Below, in pieces: positions 1 through 10,252 of a stretch of DNA of 64,000 bases. The notes beneath the pieces were generated by a model, which did no database searches, was not told where the DNA came from, and saw nothing but the letters and a program-made list of their open reading frames with translations. Within the stretch, counting starts at the first letter, position 1, and every line of letters begins with the position of its first letter. The position numbers were made by a program, and so were the translations under genes. The DNA is from Zasmidium citrigriseum. Its lineage: Eukaryota; Ascomycota; Dothideomycetes; Mycosphaerellales; Mycosphaerellaceae. The stretch lies in NCBI GenBank assembly GCA_002786025.1, contig NHNW01000002.1, forward strand, positions 1,488,001 to 1,552,000. The letters are read 5' to 3'.

Positions 1-934
1 CCACAGCCGAGGGGCATCTCCATCAAGACTTGACGAACCAATTGTATGGGGCGTATGGCAGCGGAGGCGGCATGGGCGGGACTCAGGGTATGCTTGCTCA
101 ACAGAAAGGTGCTTTACTCGACCACGTCAATTCTAATTTTCCCGCGTGGTAGCTGAATACCTCCGTGTCCCTTTAGCAGACGAAGGACTCATACGCATCC
201 CCTCTTTTGAACGAGTAGACGAAACCACGAATGAAACCAGGTCTTTCGCCAACGACTACCTCATGCTGTCTGACATCTTCGCGACGGGTTGGGCAGCCCT
301 GGACTACGCCGGATTCAAGGCCGGTGATAGTATTGCCATCTTCGGTGCTGGTCCGGTCGGACTTATGACGCTGCATGCCGCTAAACTCAGAGGCGCATCA
401 CGAGTGTACAGCGTGGACTATGTACCAGAGAGACTTTCATTGGCGCAATCTCAAGGAGCACTCCCAGTCAACTTTCGAGAGGTCGACCCTGTCGAGCGTA
501 TTCTTGCACTGGAGCCGAATGGAGTGACCCGCAGTGTGGATGCCGTAGGATACGAACAAGTCAATCGAAATTTGACGGTCCAGGCAGATGTCATCACTCG
601 CAACATGCTCGCGGTAACGGCCACTGGAGGAGGAATGGGAACCGTTGGCGTGTACAACGTCCCTACGAATAATACCGTCGAAGCTCCCCGAGGATCAGCT
701 TTGCAGCACACGATGACTTTCGACCTTTCTGATTTCTTCTTCGGTCATCGACAGTGGCAGGGTGGTCCATCCGATCCTATAGCTTTGGCACCTGAGTTGC
801 TTGCATTGGTGTCATCTGGCGTGGCAAGACCTGGTTTCGTTGTATCGAATGAATTTGGCATTGAAGATGCGCCGGAGGCATACCGCGCATTCGAGCGGCA
901 CGAAATCGTCAAAGCTGTGATCACCTTTGACTGA
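1..934 (+). CDS. Zinc-type alcohol/formaldehyde dehydrogenase, glutathione-independent type (5' partial)
   Basis: Medium-chain dehydrogenase of the class that includes bacterial glutathione-independent formaldehyde dehydrogenase; the family oxidises small aldehydes or alcohols with NAD. The gene enters from the left. Reading frame 3 gives YGAYG..GGMGGTQ up to base 87. An intron at 88-152 (gtatgc...tag, with a CTAAT branch) joins to AEYLRVPLAD, rebuilding the family's GGQAEYLRVP signature. Exon 2 runs 153-934. The nucleotide-binding loop GAGPVGLMT is followed by an aspartate (YSVDYVPER), which favours NAD over NADP. The N-terminal half with the zinc-binding cysteines lies outside the window, so the metal site cannot be checked. 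The C-terminal part (FDLSDFFFGHRQWQGG) fits the long formaldehyde-dehydrogenase-like subgroup. The exact substrate is not known. Confidence 0.85.
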
Positions 935-1026
935 TCCTGAGTCTTTGTGGCTTGGCACTTGGCTCGCCGTGGCGAAGGAGAGTGGAGTGGTATGTTGTTG
1001 ATAGATTACACACACGGAGCTGCACA

Positions 1027-2029
1027 TCAGTTCAAAACACCATCTCCCCTCGTGGCTCGCCAAGCATTTGTTGATGCGATTAGCTCGTCACACCCCTTTA
1101 ACGTCCAGTTCCACTTGCGGAAGAACCTCTCGCTGACTTCCCACCCTGAAATCTCCCAAGGGCGTGTCCAGACAATGAGGCCAGTATTCTCGTTAGAGAT
1201 GCCGTCAAACTCCAGTATGTCGTTGCACAGATCAGTCTCATCGTAGGTGCCCTCTGCCAGGAGAAGATTGTCCCTCAGCTGCGGTACTGGCATGAGGTCA
1301 ATCCACGGATGGTGCTGGATTTGTCTTTGCAGCGTCGTGGGACGGAGGTGATGAGGGACCTCAAGAGCTGCGCCTTGTCCGCTCAATGGTGTCGGAGAGA
1401 ATTGGCAATGTGGCGAGATGGCGTCTTCTGATTCATACCATTCCCTGTTGAACGCCAAGTCGGTCATGTTGCTGATAAAGGCACGCCACACGTTGAACTG
1501 AATCAAGGTCAAAAGTGTATCGGCCCGGGGCTCACCCATGGACAAGTCATTGCGAGCGCTGTTTTCCAGTGCCAAGGTTGCGCTTTCAATGTCCTCGAAA
1601 GTCGAAGAGTGGATGGAAAGCAATCGCTGAACAGCATCAGCCGATCGCATTGCCGAGCGAGGCAGTTGGCGAGATACGACGTCGCTTATGTGCCCATGTG
1701 TGATTGGTCTCGTATCGTCAGCTACTGATCTTGCAACGCCCGCGGGATTCGCTCGCCGCTTGGATTTGTCGGGATTCTGCCTTCTCATTCCTACACAGGC
1801 TTGTCAGATGCACGCGGACGCCGTCGACTGATCACTGTGGGTGAGTGGACTTGCTGTACAAGCGCTGATTCAAGCGATTCTGAAGCTTCTTCCTCACGTC
1901 TGGGTCAGTCACACCAGCCCAGTCATCTTGCCGATGGCGAATCAGGCTCTGATGAGGCAGCATGGCCAGGCTCATGCCAGGCACGTCGTCTGTTGGCACC
2001 GATGGCTTTTGGCAATCCGTCGGATTCAT
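1027..2029 (-). CDS. bZIP transcription factor with DUF3425 domain
   Basis: Predicted DNA-binding regulator of the fungal bZIP plus DUF3425 family. The first exon on the minus strand carries DDWAGVTDP followed by QNRLNQRLY, the typical start of this basic region. The large second exon carries the DUF3425 part, including HHPWIDLMPVPQLRDNLLL and a tryptophan-rich C-terminus. A probable intron is 1784-1850 (donor gtccac, a weak site; acceptor just inside the ATG of the long open frame), giving exons 1851-2029 and 1027-1783 and about 311 residues. The donor choice is uncertain because gtacag, 9 nt upstream, also keeps frame. Start codons at 2131, 2029 and 1975 are all possible; 2029 is a compromise. 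Upstream (2030-2614) I see only the short spacer to the divergently transcribed NmrA-like gene. No target can be named. Confidence 0.65.
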
Positions 2030-2614
2030 TCTTCGAGTGTGGGTGCACAATCTTCGCGGCTTGGTCGAGAGCGGGATGTCTAAGCGCATCCGGCGTGGAC
2101 GTGGACGAGACAGACGCAGGCGGCTTATCATACGTCATCGCCTTGGCAAGAAAGTTAGGCTGGAGCAAGGCTTGACTTTAACCCTGGCACGGATGTCCTC
2201 AGATTACGGTCGCAGGCCGGAAGATTCAATTTCCCCGAGTTCGCGACGTTTGAAAGGTGTACTACGCCCCTAGCTTGTCCACGATACTCGTGTTGCAAGC
2301 AGGGCTGGAGGGTGACAGAGAAAAGGTATAGTCTGCTTGAACGGACTCCATGTGAAGTGCCACGACCAGTCCCGCATCACTGCTCAGATAACGCTATGGG
2401 TCCGCAGTCTCGGTACTGCACCATGAGGAGCTTGGTCTTTGTTCAACAAGTCGCAAAGTATGGTCCAAGCGGATCTCACGCCACCTGTAGCCGCCCCTCG
2501 ACTTCCAAATGCCGTCATTGGCATTGCGATCAGAAGTTATAAGTCAAGTCTCCGCCTTATGCACGATCGTTCCATCGCAGACATCTCATGCGCAGCCTTT
2601 TCACGTAGCACATT

Positions 2615-3644
2615 ATGGCGGCCATCAAAGTGGGCGTCGTGGGCGCCTCGGGCGAGACAGGCCGCTCTATCGTCGACGGTCTGCTCGAAGCCGGCCGTTT
2701 TGTACGTCTCTCCATCCTTAAAACCTTTCCCATGACTAATTATTCGATTGCAGGATGTTGTCGCCCTCACTCGTCCCTCCTCCATGACCAAGCCGATCAA
2801 CAAAACCCTTGAGTCTCGTGGTGTGGAGATCCGAGCTTGTGACTTGAGCGGATCGCACGAACACCTAGTCCACTCGCTACAAGGCCTCCAAGTGGTGATA
2901 TGTAGCATAGCACCTCTGATACAAAGTCAGCAAATCGGTCTTGCGAGGGCAGCAAAGCAGGCTGGAATCGAACGTTTCCTCCCCTGTGCTTTCGTCCCAG
3001 TCATGCCAGCCGGCGGAGTACACGTATTCCGCGACGCCAAAGAAGAGGTGTACAACCAAGTGAAACAACTCAGACTTCCATACACGATTGTCGATGTTGG
3101 GTGGTGGTATCAGCTCTCTTTGCCTCGACTACCGAGCGGGAAAACGGACAAATTCATCCTCGGGGATCATGGAGCTATTCCAGGAGATGGCAGCGTGCAG
3201 ACTGCATTGACGGACCTGAGGGATGTTGGGCGGTATGTGGCGAGGATCATTGCTGATCAGCGAACACTGAACAAGTATGTCATGGCATATAACGAAGTGT
3301 GGACAAGAAATCAGGTTTTCAACAGGGTGGAACAGCTCTCGGGCGAGAAGGTGAAGCGGCAGTACCTCGACGAGACGGAATTGAGAGAGTGGATCGCAAG
3401 GACACCAGATGATCTGAGCCCGGAAATTTTGGTGAAGAAAGTGCCAGCGCAATACTTCATCTCCTGGGGCATCCGTGGTGACAATCAGCCCGAGTATGCG
3501 AAGTATCTTGGATATCTCACGACCAAGGAGCTCTATCCGGACTTCCAGCACATCAGGTTTGAGGAATTTGTGCGAGGCGTGCTCGAAGGGACAGTCGGGC
3601 ATGTGTACGAGCAGATGTATGGCAATATGAAACAATCGTTGTAG
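2615..3644 (+). CDS. NmrA-like / isoflavone-reductase-like NAD(P)-binding protein
   Basis: Atypical short-chain dehydrogenase of the NmrA/phenylcoumaran benzylic ether reductase-like family. Exon 1 is 2615-2701 and exon 2 is 2754-3644; the 52 nt intron (gtacgt...gattgcag) carries the branch sequence ctaat. The spliced protein is 325 residues. The N-terminus VGVVGASGETGRSIVDGLL is the Rossmann glycine motif of the family (GxxGxxG), followed by VVALTR, where an Arg supports NADP binding. Later regions include GIERFLPCAF and a C-terminal EEFVRGVLEG. The canonical SDR Tyr-x-x-x-Lys dyad is not obvious, as is usual for NmrA-like proteins, which may be redox sensors rather than enzymes. The stop lies a few bases before the carboxylesterase relic that follows on the same strand. 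Confidence 0.85.
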
Positions 3645-3650
3645 TCTAGA

Positions 3651-5129
3651 ATGAATCCCGCCTTTCCTGAGCTTTCATCTTGGTCCGAGATTGGAGATCC
3701 AACTATGTTTGAGGACTGCCTTTTTCTAGACGTCATCACTCCCCGGAAAATAATGGACGGGAATATATCTGAGGACGTACAGAGCGCCCCAGTTCTGGTT
3801 TGGATACACGGAGGCGGGTAGGTGCAACGACAGATTTGTCTCAGATACAGCTCAAGGCTGACAATATTTCCAGATATGTCGCTGATAGTAAGAATAGTGA
3901 GGGAGACCCCGAGCAGCTAGTTGCTAGCGGCGTTGCGAGCGGCAACGACTTCGTTTATGCCCAGATCAACTACCGTCTGGGTGCCTTTGGATGGCTAGCT
4001 TGTACAAAAATGCTCAGTGAAGGTGACATGAACGCTGGCTTGTATGATCAACGGCTGGCTCTTGATTGGGCTCGATCACACATTTCGAAGTTCGGCGGAG
4101 ATCCTGGCCGAGTCACAGTGATGGGCGAATCCGCAGGTGTAGGGAGTATCATTTCCCAGATAACGGTACTCGTGACCCAAGACGGGCTGTACACACTTCA
4201 CTAACGACATGCTTAGGCATTCGGCGGCGCAAAGGGCCGAGCTCCCTTCCAGCAAGCGATCATTCAAAGCCCCTGTATCTTTCCACAGCCAACTCTCGAG
4301 ACACAAGATAAAAGTGCTCAACAATTCCTGTCACTCCTGAATGTCACGACAATCGATCAAGCACGACGTCTCCCCTCGAAAGTCCTGCAGTATGCAAACT
4401 ATCGTCAAGTCTTTCAGGCCACTTATGGAACGGACGACTTTGGCCCCGCTGTTGACGGTTCAATCATTCCTCGCATGCCTGGAGAGCTACTTCACGCAGG
4501 GCTATTCGACCATGGCGTGAAGGTCTTGACCAGCTACGTTCATGATGAGGGACTGCTATTTGCCAATCCATTTATCAACAGCTCCGAGGCAGCCTTCAGA
4601 AACGCTATCATCGAAAGGATTCCAGAGCTGGCCGGTCGGGAAGATCAACTCGACTACATCACACAATATCTATATCCACCCATTCAACGGCAGCCAAGCT
4701 TATGGGTAAACCGATCCAATCGCTCGCCTTGGTGCTATCACTGCTGATGTGGCAATCGCCTGCTACAACACATGGATTGCACAAGCCAACGCCAATAAAA
4801 CTCACGGCATCCGATTCAATATTCCACCAGCCGTCCATAGCCAAGATGTCGACTACACATTCTATCCTGGACCGCGCTCGCCACCACCACCACCTCCAAG
4901 CACAGAGTACAGTGTGTGGATCCGAGAGCTGCCGTTCCATCCCGCGCAAGCTGTGGCGTGGCAGGACATCATTGTCAGGTTCGTGACAGCACCATCGACG
5001 ATTCCTGTGCCGTTGTATGGAACATCTTCCACTCTTCTTGATATACAACCAAATGAAGCATCAACGACGACTGACGACGGACGCGGCGATCGCTGCAAGT
5101 ATTGGCAGAGTAGCCGCTGGTACTCCTAA
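3651..5129 (+). pseudogene. Broken type-B carboxylesterase/lipase
   Basis: A relic of an alpha/beta-hydrolase of the carboxylesterase type-B family. Recognisable pieces in order are EDCLFLDVITP, the oxyanion loop VLVWIHGGG, the nucleophile elbow GESAG, an acidic-residue segment and a C-terminal WQ..RFV region ending in RCKYWQ. Two introns still look spliceable: 3818-3873 (gtaggt...ttccag) and 4166-4216 (gtactc...gcttag). Three lesions are visible. The first roughly 90 residues of the family are missing, and the preceding gene ends only a few bases upstream. The reading frame changes at about 4690. In the new frame a stop taa stands at 4707-4709, inside the otherwise well-kept YG.TDPIARLGAITADVAIAC region. 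The last part continues open to 5129. It could be two expressed fragments, but loss of function is more likely. A sequencing or assembly error could explain the single shift but not the missing N-terminus. Confidence 0.75.
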
Positions 5130-6225
5130 CCTCGCATGGACATGATAGGGACAGAAGGGATTGGCAGACACGAGTGCAAAATGTATATGCAAACTTGATT
5201 CGTCATGCAAATCTACCACTCTCGCAGAACTTTCTCCAATGCAGCTCTCTCGCCTTTCTACTCCAAGGACGTAGGCCACAGCCTGCATTATGATATTTCG
5301 CAGACGCTTCTGCAGACAAGAAAGGGTCTCTGAGCAGCTTTAGCGCGAAAATGATAAGGGACCGACAGAAGTAGGACGTGACGTTCCAACTGACACGAAA
5401 CATGGTCCGAGCGCCACTGGTGTGTCATCTTCGCGTTTGGACTTCGCCCGTCACTTTCTCTTCAACTTTCTTCTTTGCTACCGTCTCGCCAGCATCTCGT
5501 ACGACGACAGAGCATTGGACCGCCAGGAGCCCATCCGATGCATCGCGAGAAAGGCACTCGTCGTTGGCAGGGCCAATTGTTAAACATTACTACTGGAGAC
5601 TCCCCGAGAAGTGTTCAAAAAGACTAGCTTCCTGGATTCGGCGCGGCTGCATCGTCCAAAATGCCTTCTTCCGAGACTCCTCAGACCGGTTTGAGGTCAT
5701 GACTACGAGCATTCAAAAGATCAATGATGTTGAAGATCATCTTCCAAAATCTCTGATGAGCTCGGCAGCATCGCGGTTCCTTTCCGCTTCTCGAGCCGCC
5801 TTCCAATAACCGAGTGCCGGTATCAACAGAGACGCAGGCAGGACCGCATCCCAATGCACGTACGGGCCCACAGTCAATCGATGAGCGTGAAGCAATAGGC
5901 AGCCGCCGATTCAATGGGCGAAGATGGGCATGGCGATTGTTTTTGCCCTTGCACGCACCTTCATCACAGGATACTGAATTTGCTGCATCACTCTTCGCTG
6001 CGAGTTACCATTGCTTGGCCAATCGGTTGTCGCCGCGCGCATCCCCACGACTCTAGACCCGTGACCATTCAGCACAGGTACATGGAGCTGGGCGAGAGGA
6101 CGCCACCTGCGCGCAGCCTCACAGATGTACACCTCAGTGCATAAGTCCCGCGGCAGTCTCCTCGTCCTGCCTGTCTGCATCTCATTCAATGGGTCTGCTT
6201 CACCGCCCCATCTTTGCGCTCCCTC
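5130..6225. other. Intergenic, no gene recognised
   Basis: About 1.1 kb between the esterase relic and the kinase. Open frames here (for example 5378-5809 on the plus strand) have no recognisable domain, no splice pattern and no family resemblance. The last part is probably the 5' leader of the kinase gene. Confidence 0.5.
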
Positions 6226-7942
6226 ATGTCTGGCACCAATGAACCCGGCAGCGATACGTGGCAAAGCATCGTGCACGAGTATCGAGACAAATCGGGCCTG
6301 AACGAGCCTGCGGACTCGGGGGAGCTGATAACTACGTGCGAAGACGATTTCCGGGCAGCCCTGACCAAGCTCTGCTCCAAGTACAAGGAACGAGATCCAA
6401 ATCGACAGATTAACCGCTTCCGCCGTGGACATTGCGACATAATCAACTTTGTGGCAGCAATAGATGCAACGAACAAGTTTGAACCGGAACACGCACTTCA
6501 GCCACTCATCTGGCAGCTTATGACCTGTGCTGCGAGGGTGAGTAGATGGTCGGACTACCTCGGCCGGATGCACATGGGCTCACGATATCTGCTCTCAGGC
6601 CGCCTTCGTTGCCAAAAAACGACTGTTAGACATTTTCCAAGCCACACAGAAGCTGAACGATAAGATCCCCAAGGAATTGACGGATAAACAAGATCAGCTT
6701 GTGAAATATCCCCACGATCCGAGAGTTCAGAAACCACTGCACGAGTTCTTTAAGGAATATATGAACTGCTATCTGAGCATGTTTTCAGAGTATGCATCAT
6801 ATCCCGGCGGTACGGTGGTCTCGTCCCTCGAGAAGATTGTTACATCTGCTAATGCTGTCGCAGTCCTTTGCCTTGATCCATTTGAGGAGCGCGTGAAGAC
6901 TGCGACGGCGTACTTTCTTCCTCGCACAGAGCAGTGGAATGCTGCGCTACAACTTGTGGAAGCGGAGAGGCAGAAGTTTTTGGGCTCTGCTTCGGTGGCC
7001 AGTGGCCAATATGGTTCTTCAGATGGACCGTCACCTACGCTCAATGCGCGTTTCGATCTTACATTTGTCAAACACCTTGGCAGTGGCACATACGGCGAAG
7101 TATCAGAGGTTATAGAATCGACGACCAAGACGCTCTACGCCCGTAAACTCATCCGACCTCGAGGACGATATGATGCTGGCACAATGGCAATTATTGAGAG
7201 ACAAGTTACGAGTGAGGTGGAGATAATGCACAAGCTCTCGCATCATCACATTGCAACGATCTCCATGTACAGCCGGCATGGCGATACCTTCCACCTGATC
7301 ATGCGCCCGGTCGCGGATTATGATCTGCGTGTCTTTCTCGAGGACGAGTGTGTCGAAAATGAATTTCCAAGGGACAAACTACGACATCTCGACAATTGGT
7401 TTGGCTGCCTTACCTCAGCACTGGCATACGCACATGAACAATCAGTGAAGCATGAAGACATCAAGCCTTCCAACATCCTAATCAAGAACGATCGTCCGTT
7501 TCTGTCGGACTTTGGTAGCGCCAAAGATTTCTCCACACTGGAAGGAGGAAGCACGTCGCCAGAGCAGAACCTTGCTGGAACGCCCATCTATTGGTGCCCA
7601 GAGGCCTCGAAGCGTGGCCGCGCAGCGGACATATTCTCACTGGGCTGCGTCTTCTCCGAGATGCTGACTGTACGGCAAAAGCGATCGTTGCAAGACTTTC
7701 GAACGGCACGCCTCACAGACGATCGAGATTTTCCAATGGCATTTCGCAAGAATCTTCCAGCTGTGGACAAATGGCTTTTAAATCTACCCAGTGCCAATCG
7801 ACGTGATCCAGTACCGGCACTCCTGACTGCAGTTGTTCGCGAGATGCTTAAAGAGGATCCCGAGGAACGGCCAAGGGCATTGACGGTGAAGAAGAAATTG
7901 CGTGCTGAGGGAGACCTTCTATTCTGCGCAAGCTGCTCCTAG
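6226..7942 (+). CDS. Serine/threonine protein kinase with long N-terminal region
   Basis: Predicted protein kinase. Exons are 6226-6537 and 6599-7942; the 61 nt intron (gtgagt...ctctcag) is phase 0, and the protein is 551 residues. The N-terminal 250 residues have no domain I recognise and look helical. The kinase domain begins at the glycine loop LGSGTYGEV (about residue 264), with the VAIK-type lysine in YARKLI (about 287), a catalytic loop HEDIKPSNIL (about 389), DFGSA (about 408) and an APE-like CPEAS. The catalytic Asp, Asn and DFG are present, so activity is plausible, but the usual HRD arginine is Glu. That suggests it does not need activation-loop phosphorylation on the standard pattern. 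Kinases of this sort are common in fungal accessory regions near incompatibility-type genes, and a HeLo pseudokinase lies 2.3 kb downstream. I chose the ATG at 6226; nothing upstream in frame is an ATG. Confidence 0.85.
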
Positions 7943-7992
7943 TCAATACCACGTTCATGGCCGATGGCCATGATATCTGAGCTTCTCGAGCT

Positions 7993-9080
7993 TCATGTAG
8001 ATGCTCTACTTGTCGCAGAAAACGCTTCGATGTCCTCCGACCACGGCATACTTGTCTGCGACCCAACTGCATTTACAACCAGCGCGCCCGCTTTGCACCC
8101 CCGAACGACAGCCTTTTCGATATCAAATGACCCTTGCAGCTTCATTTGACGGACATACTCCGTCGCATAGGCGCCGGTGAAAGCATCACTATGGCAGTCA
8201 GCGACGGTCGGCGGGATGGAACATCTTCTGCTTACCCGGCACCTGTCGGGTCAACCACATGGATTTCGAACGCGGGGACATGACCAGACGAATCTTTGTT
8301 GGCGTAAAAGGCACCGTCGGCGCCTAGTGTAATGACCACATTCTTTGCGCCCAGTGAAAGGAATTCTTGCGCTATCTCCCCCCAGCTCTCTGCGTTGACC
8401 TCGTCAATCTCACGGCCGCTGAGAATGGCGGCTTCGGTCTCGTTGACGATCAAGTGAGCCAACAGCTTATATTTCTCCGTGAGCACAGCGACTGCTGGAG
8501 CGGCGTTCAGCAAGATGTCAATGCCCTCGTCGTGGGCCATATCCAATAACTGCTCGACGATTTTGGTCTCTATTTCAAGTTGTGAGATCAGGAGATCCGG
8601 CTTTTGTCCCTCGCCGAGTGACTTGACCGACCGAAAGTCGTCCTGCGACAAAGTGTTTGTCGCGCCCACATGGTACAGCAGCCGATTGTCCCTGGAATCC
8701 TCTTCGACGATGCAGAAGCATGTCCCCGTCAATGCCTCGGGAACCTCTCGGATGCCCGACACATCAATGCCGTTATCCAGCAGCGTTTTCCGGAATCTTG
8801 TCGCATAGTCGTCTGCGCCCACTGCTCCAATCATGCGGACCCTGATGTCGATGTCTTCTATCTCTTCCTTCCCAATCACGACAACTCCTCCTTCGGGCTT
8901 CTTGTGACAGCTTCGATAAGCTGCCATCGCGGCATTGGCACCTTTTCCACCTAATGCAGTGGAGTAAGTGTTCGCAGGATACGACTCTCCTAAATCAGGT
9001 AATCTGTCAGTGAACATGAATTGCTCAGAAAGCAGAGTGCCAACTACGGCAATGCACGCAAATGATGTGTCGTTGGCCAT
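7993..9080 (-). CDS. PfkB-family carbohydrate kinase (ribokinase-like)
   Basis: Predicted ribokinase or related sugar kinase that phosphorylates a sugar with ATP in the cytosol. Exons on the minus strand are 8236-9080 and 7993-8188; the 47 nt intron (gtaagc...ccatag) interrupts the ATP/anion-hole signature, which rebuilds as DPTGAGDAFTGAY on splicing. That signature contains the catalytic Asp of the family. The N-terminal PfkB signature is also present (ALGGKGANAAMAA), as is the C-terminal CKAGALVVNAVGSQTSMP. Length is 346 residues, close to yeast ribokinase. I prefer the start at 9080 (MANDTSFACIAVVG) over an upstream ATG at 9149 because the first beta strand begins right after it. The motif after the glycine motif and the overall length fit ribokinase better than adenosine kinase or fructokinase, but the substrate is inferred. 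Confidence 0.88.
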
Positions 9081-10252
9081 GACTGTCTGGAAACGTGAAT
9101 CAACAGATTGTCCGGCGGTATCATATTGCAGAAGTATGCACAACTTCACTCAACGATCGGTGAGACAGCACAATGCAGCGCACATGCGTCTTGCAGCCAG
9201 GCCAGCCTTCCAGGATGCGAAGGCTTTCATCTCGTCTGCGGCCAAATTTCGAGGCAACCAATCGACCAGGTCACGCGCGACCCTAGATGGCTGAGTCCGA
9301 GCCTGGACTTCTCAAGCGCTTCGATGTTGTTTTTGCCGGTCTGTCAGAAGAACAACGCATCCTTCTCACGCCTTCAGCCTTCTGGAGAGTGAGCACAAGT
9401 CTTGTGATCAAGAACCCATGGATTGCCAGACGGTGTCTACTCTCATACTGTATTGTTCTCTCGACCTTGCTGTCTTGAGCGAGGGAAAGAGTCGCACCCC
9501 ACTGCGTGCCGTGTGGCAGGAAGCTGCGCAGCCTGCATATGTATGTGGTTTAAGATCAACCAATACGTGGGCACGTATCTCTGGCGGGCTGTACAGCTGT
9601 CAAACCTTATTCACTGCCAACAACGACGGCCACCATTCCGTTTGCCACCACCACCGTCAAGCGTTGGCGACGTTGGCCAGCTCGGAATCGATAATACAGA
9701 GATTCCGCTCCAACACTTCGTAGAAGAAGAATCTCGCCCTCCCGCGTAATAGGCGTTCAATCCACACGTGCTGGCTGTCATGTGCGACCCGGGAACATTT
9801 CCGTCCGTCAATATTCCCGCGCCCCATGGAGAAGAGCCGTGGGTAGGACGGGCCGTGAGTCATTCGTGCATATGCTAGGCTAATTCAGACTGTAGCGTCT
9901 GGGGCAAACCGACGATGATGTTGTCCTGCTGGAAGGAGGGGAGACCGGTCCAGATGCTCTGTCATGCCTACATGGCGATGTCTTTACCGGGCCTTTGCGG
10001 CAACATCTGCCAGGCAAAATCAACTCAAGTCATACGCGAAAATGAATCGGTCATAAATCGCTGCTGGTCAGGAGGCTCAGCTTCAAGTACAAGTTGCTTG
10101 GCTGGCGTCAAGGCTGAACAAGGCAAACAAGGCAACTTGGGGCGCAGAAGACGGCTGTGTATGATGCAGGCAGCTAGGATGATACTGGTGGCCTCAAATA
10201 TGGGTCCATGGCCTCCTCGCGGCACTTCTTCATTCATTGAGCCATTTTCATC
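9081..10252. other. Intergenic, no supported gene
   Basis: About 1.2 kb separating the divergent ribokinase and HeLo-pseudokinase genes. A short open frame begins at 9287 and reaches a possible donor gtgagc near 9389, but no continuing exon or family is recognisable. It should contain both promoters. Confidence 0.45.

Noticed and set aside
4702..4986. 94-residue open frame (MGKPIQSLALVL...) looking like a signal peptide
   Set aside because: It is a frame shadow within the esterase relic; the adjacent frame carries the conserved esterase residues.
9287..9478. Short open frame with a possible donor gtgagc at about 9389
   Set aside because: No continuing exon with coding character or recognised family.
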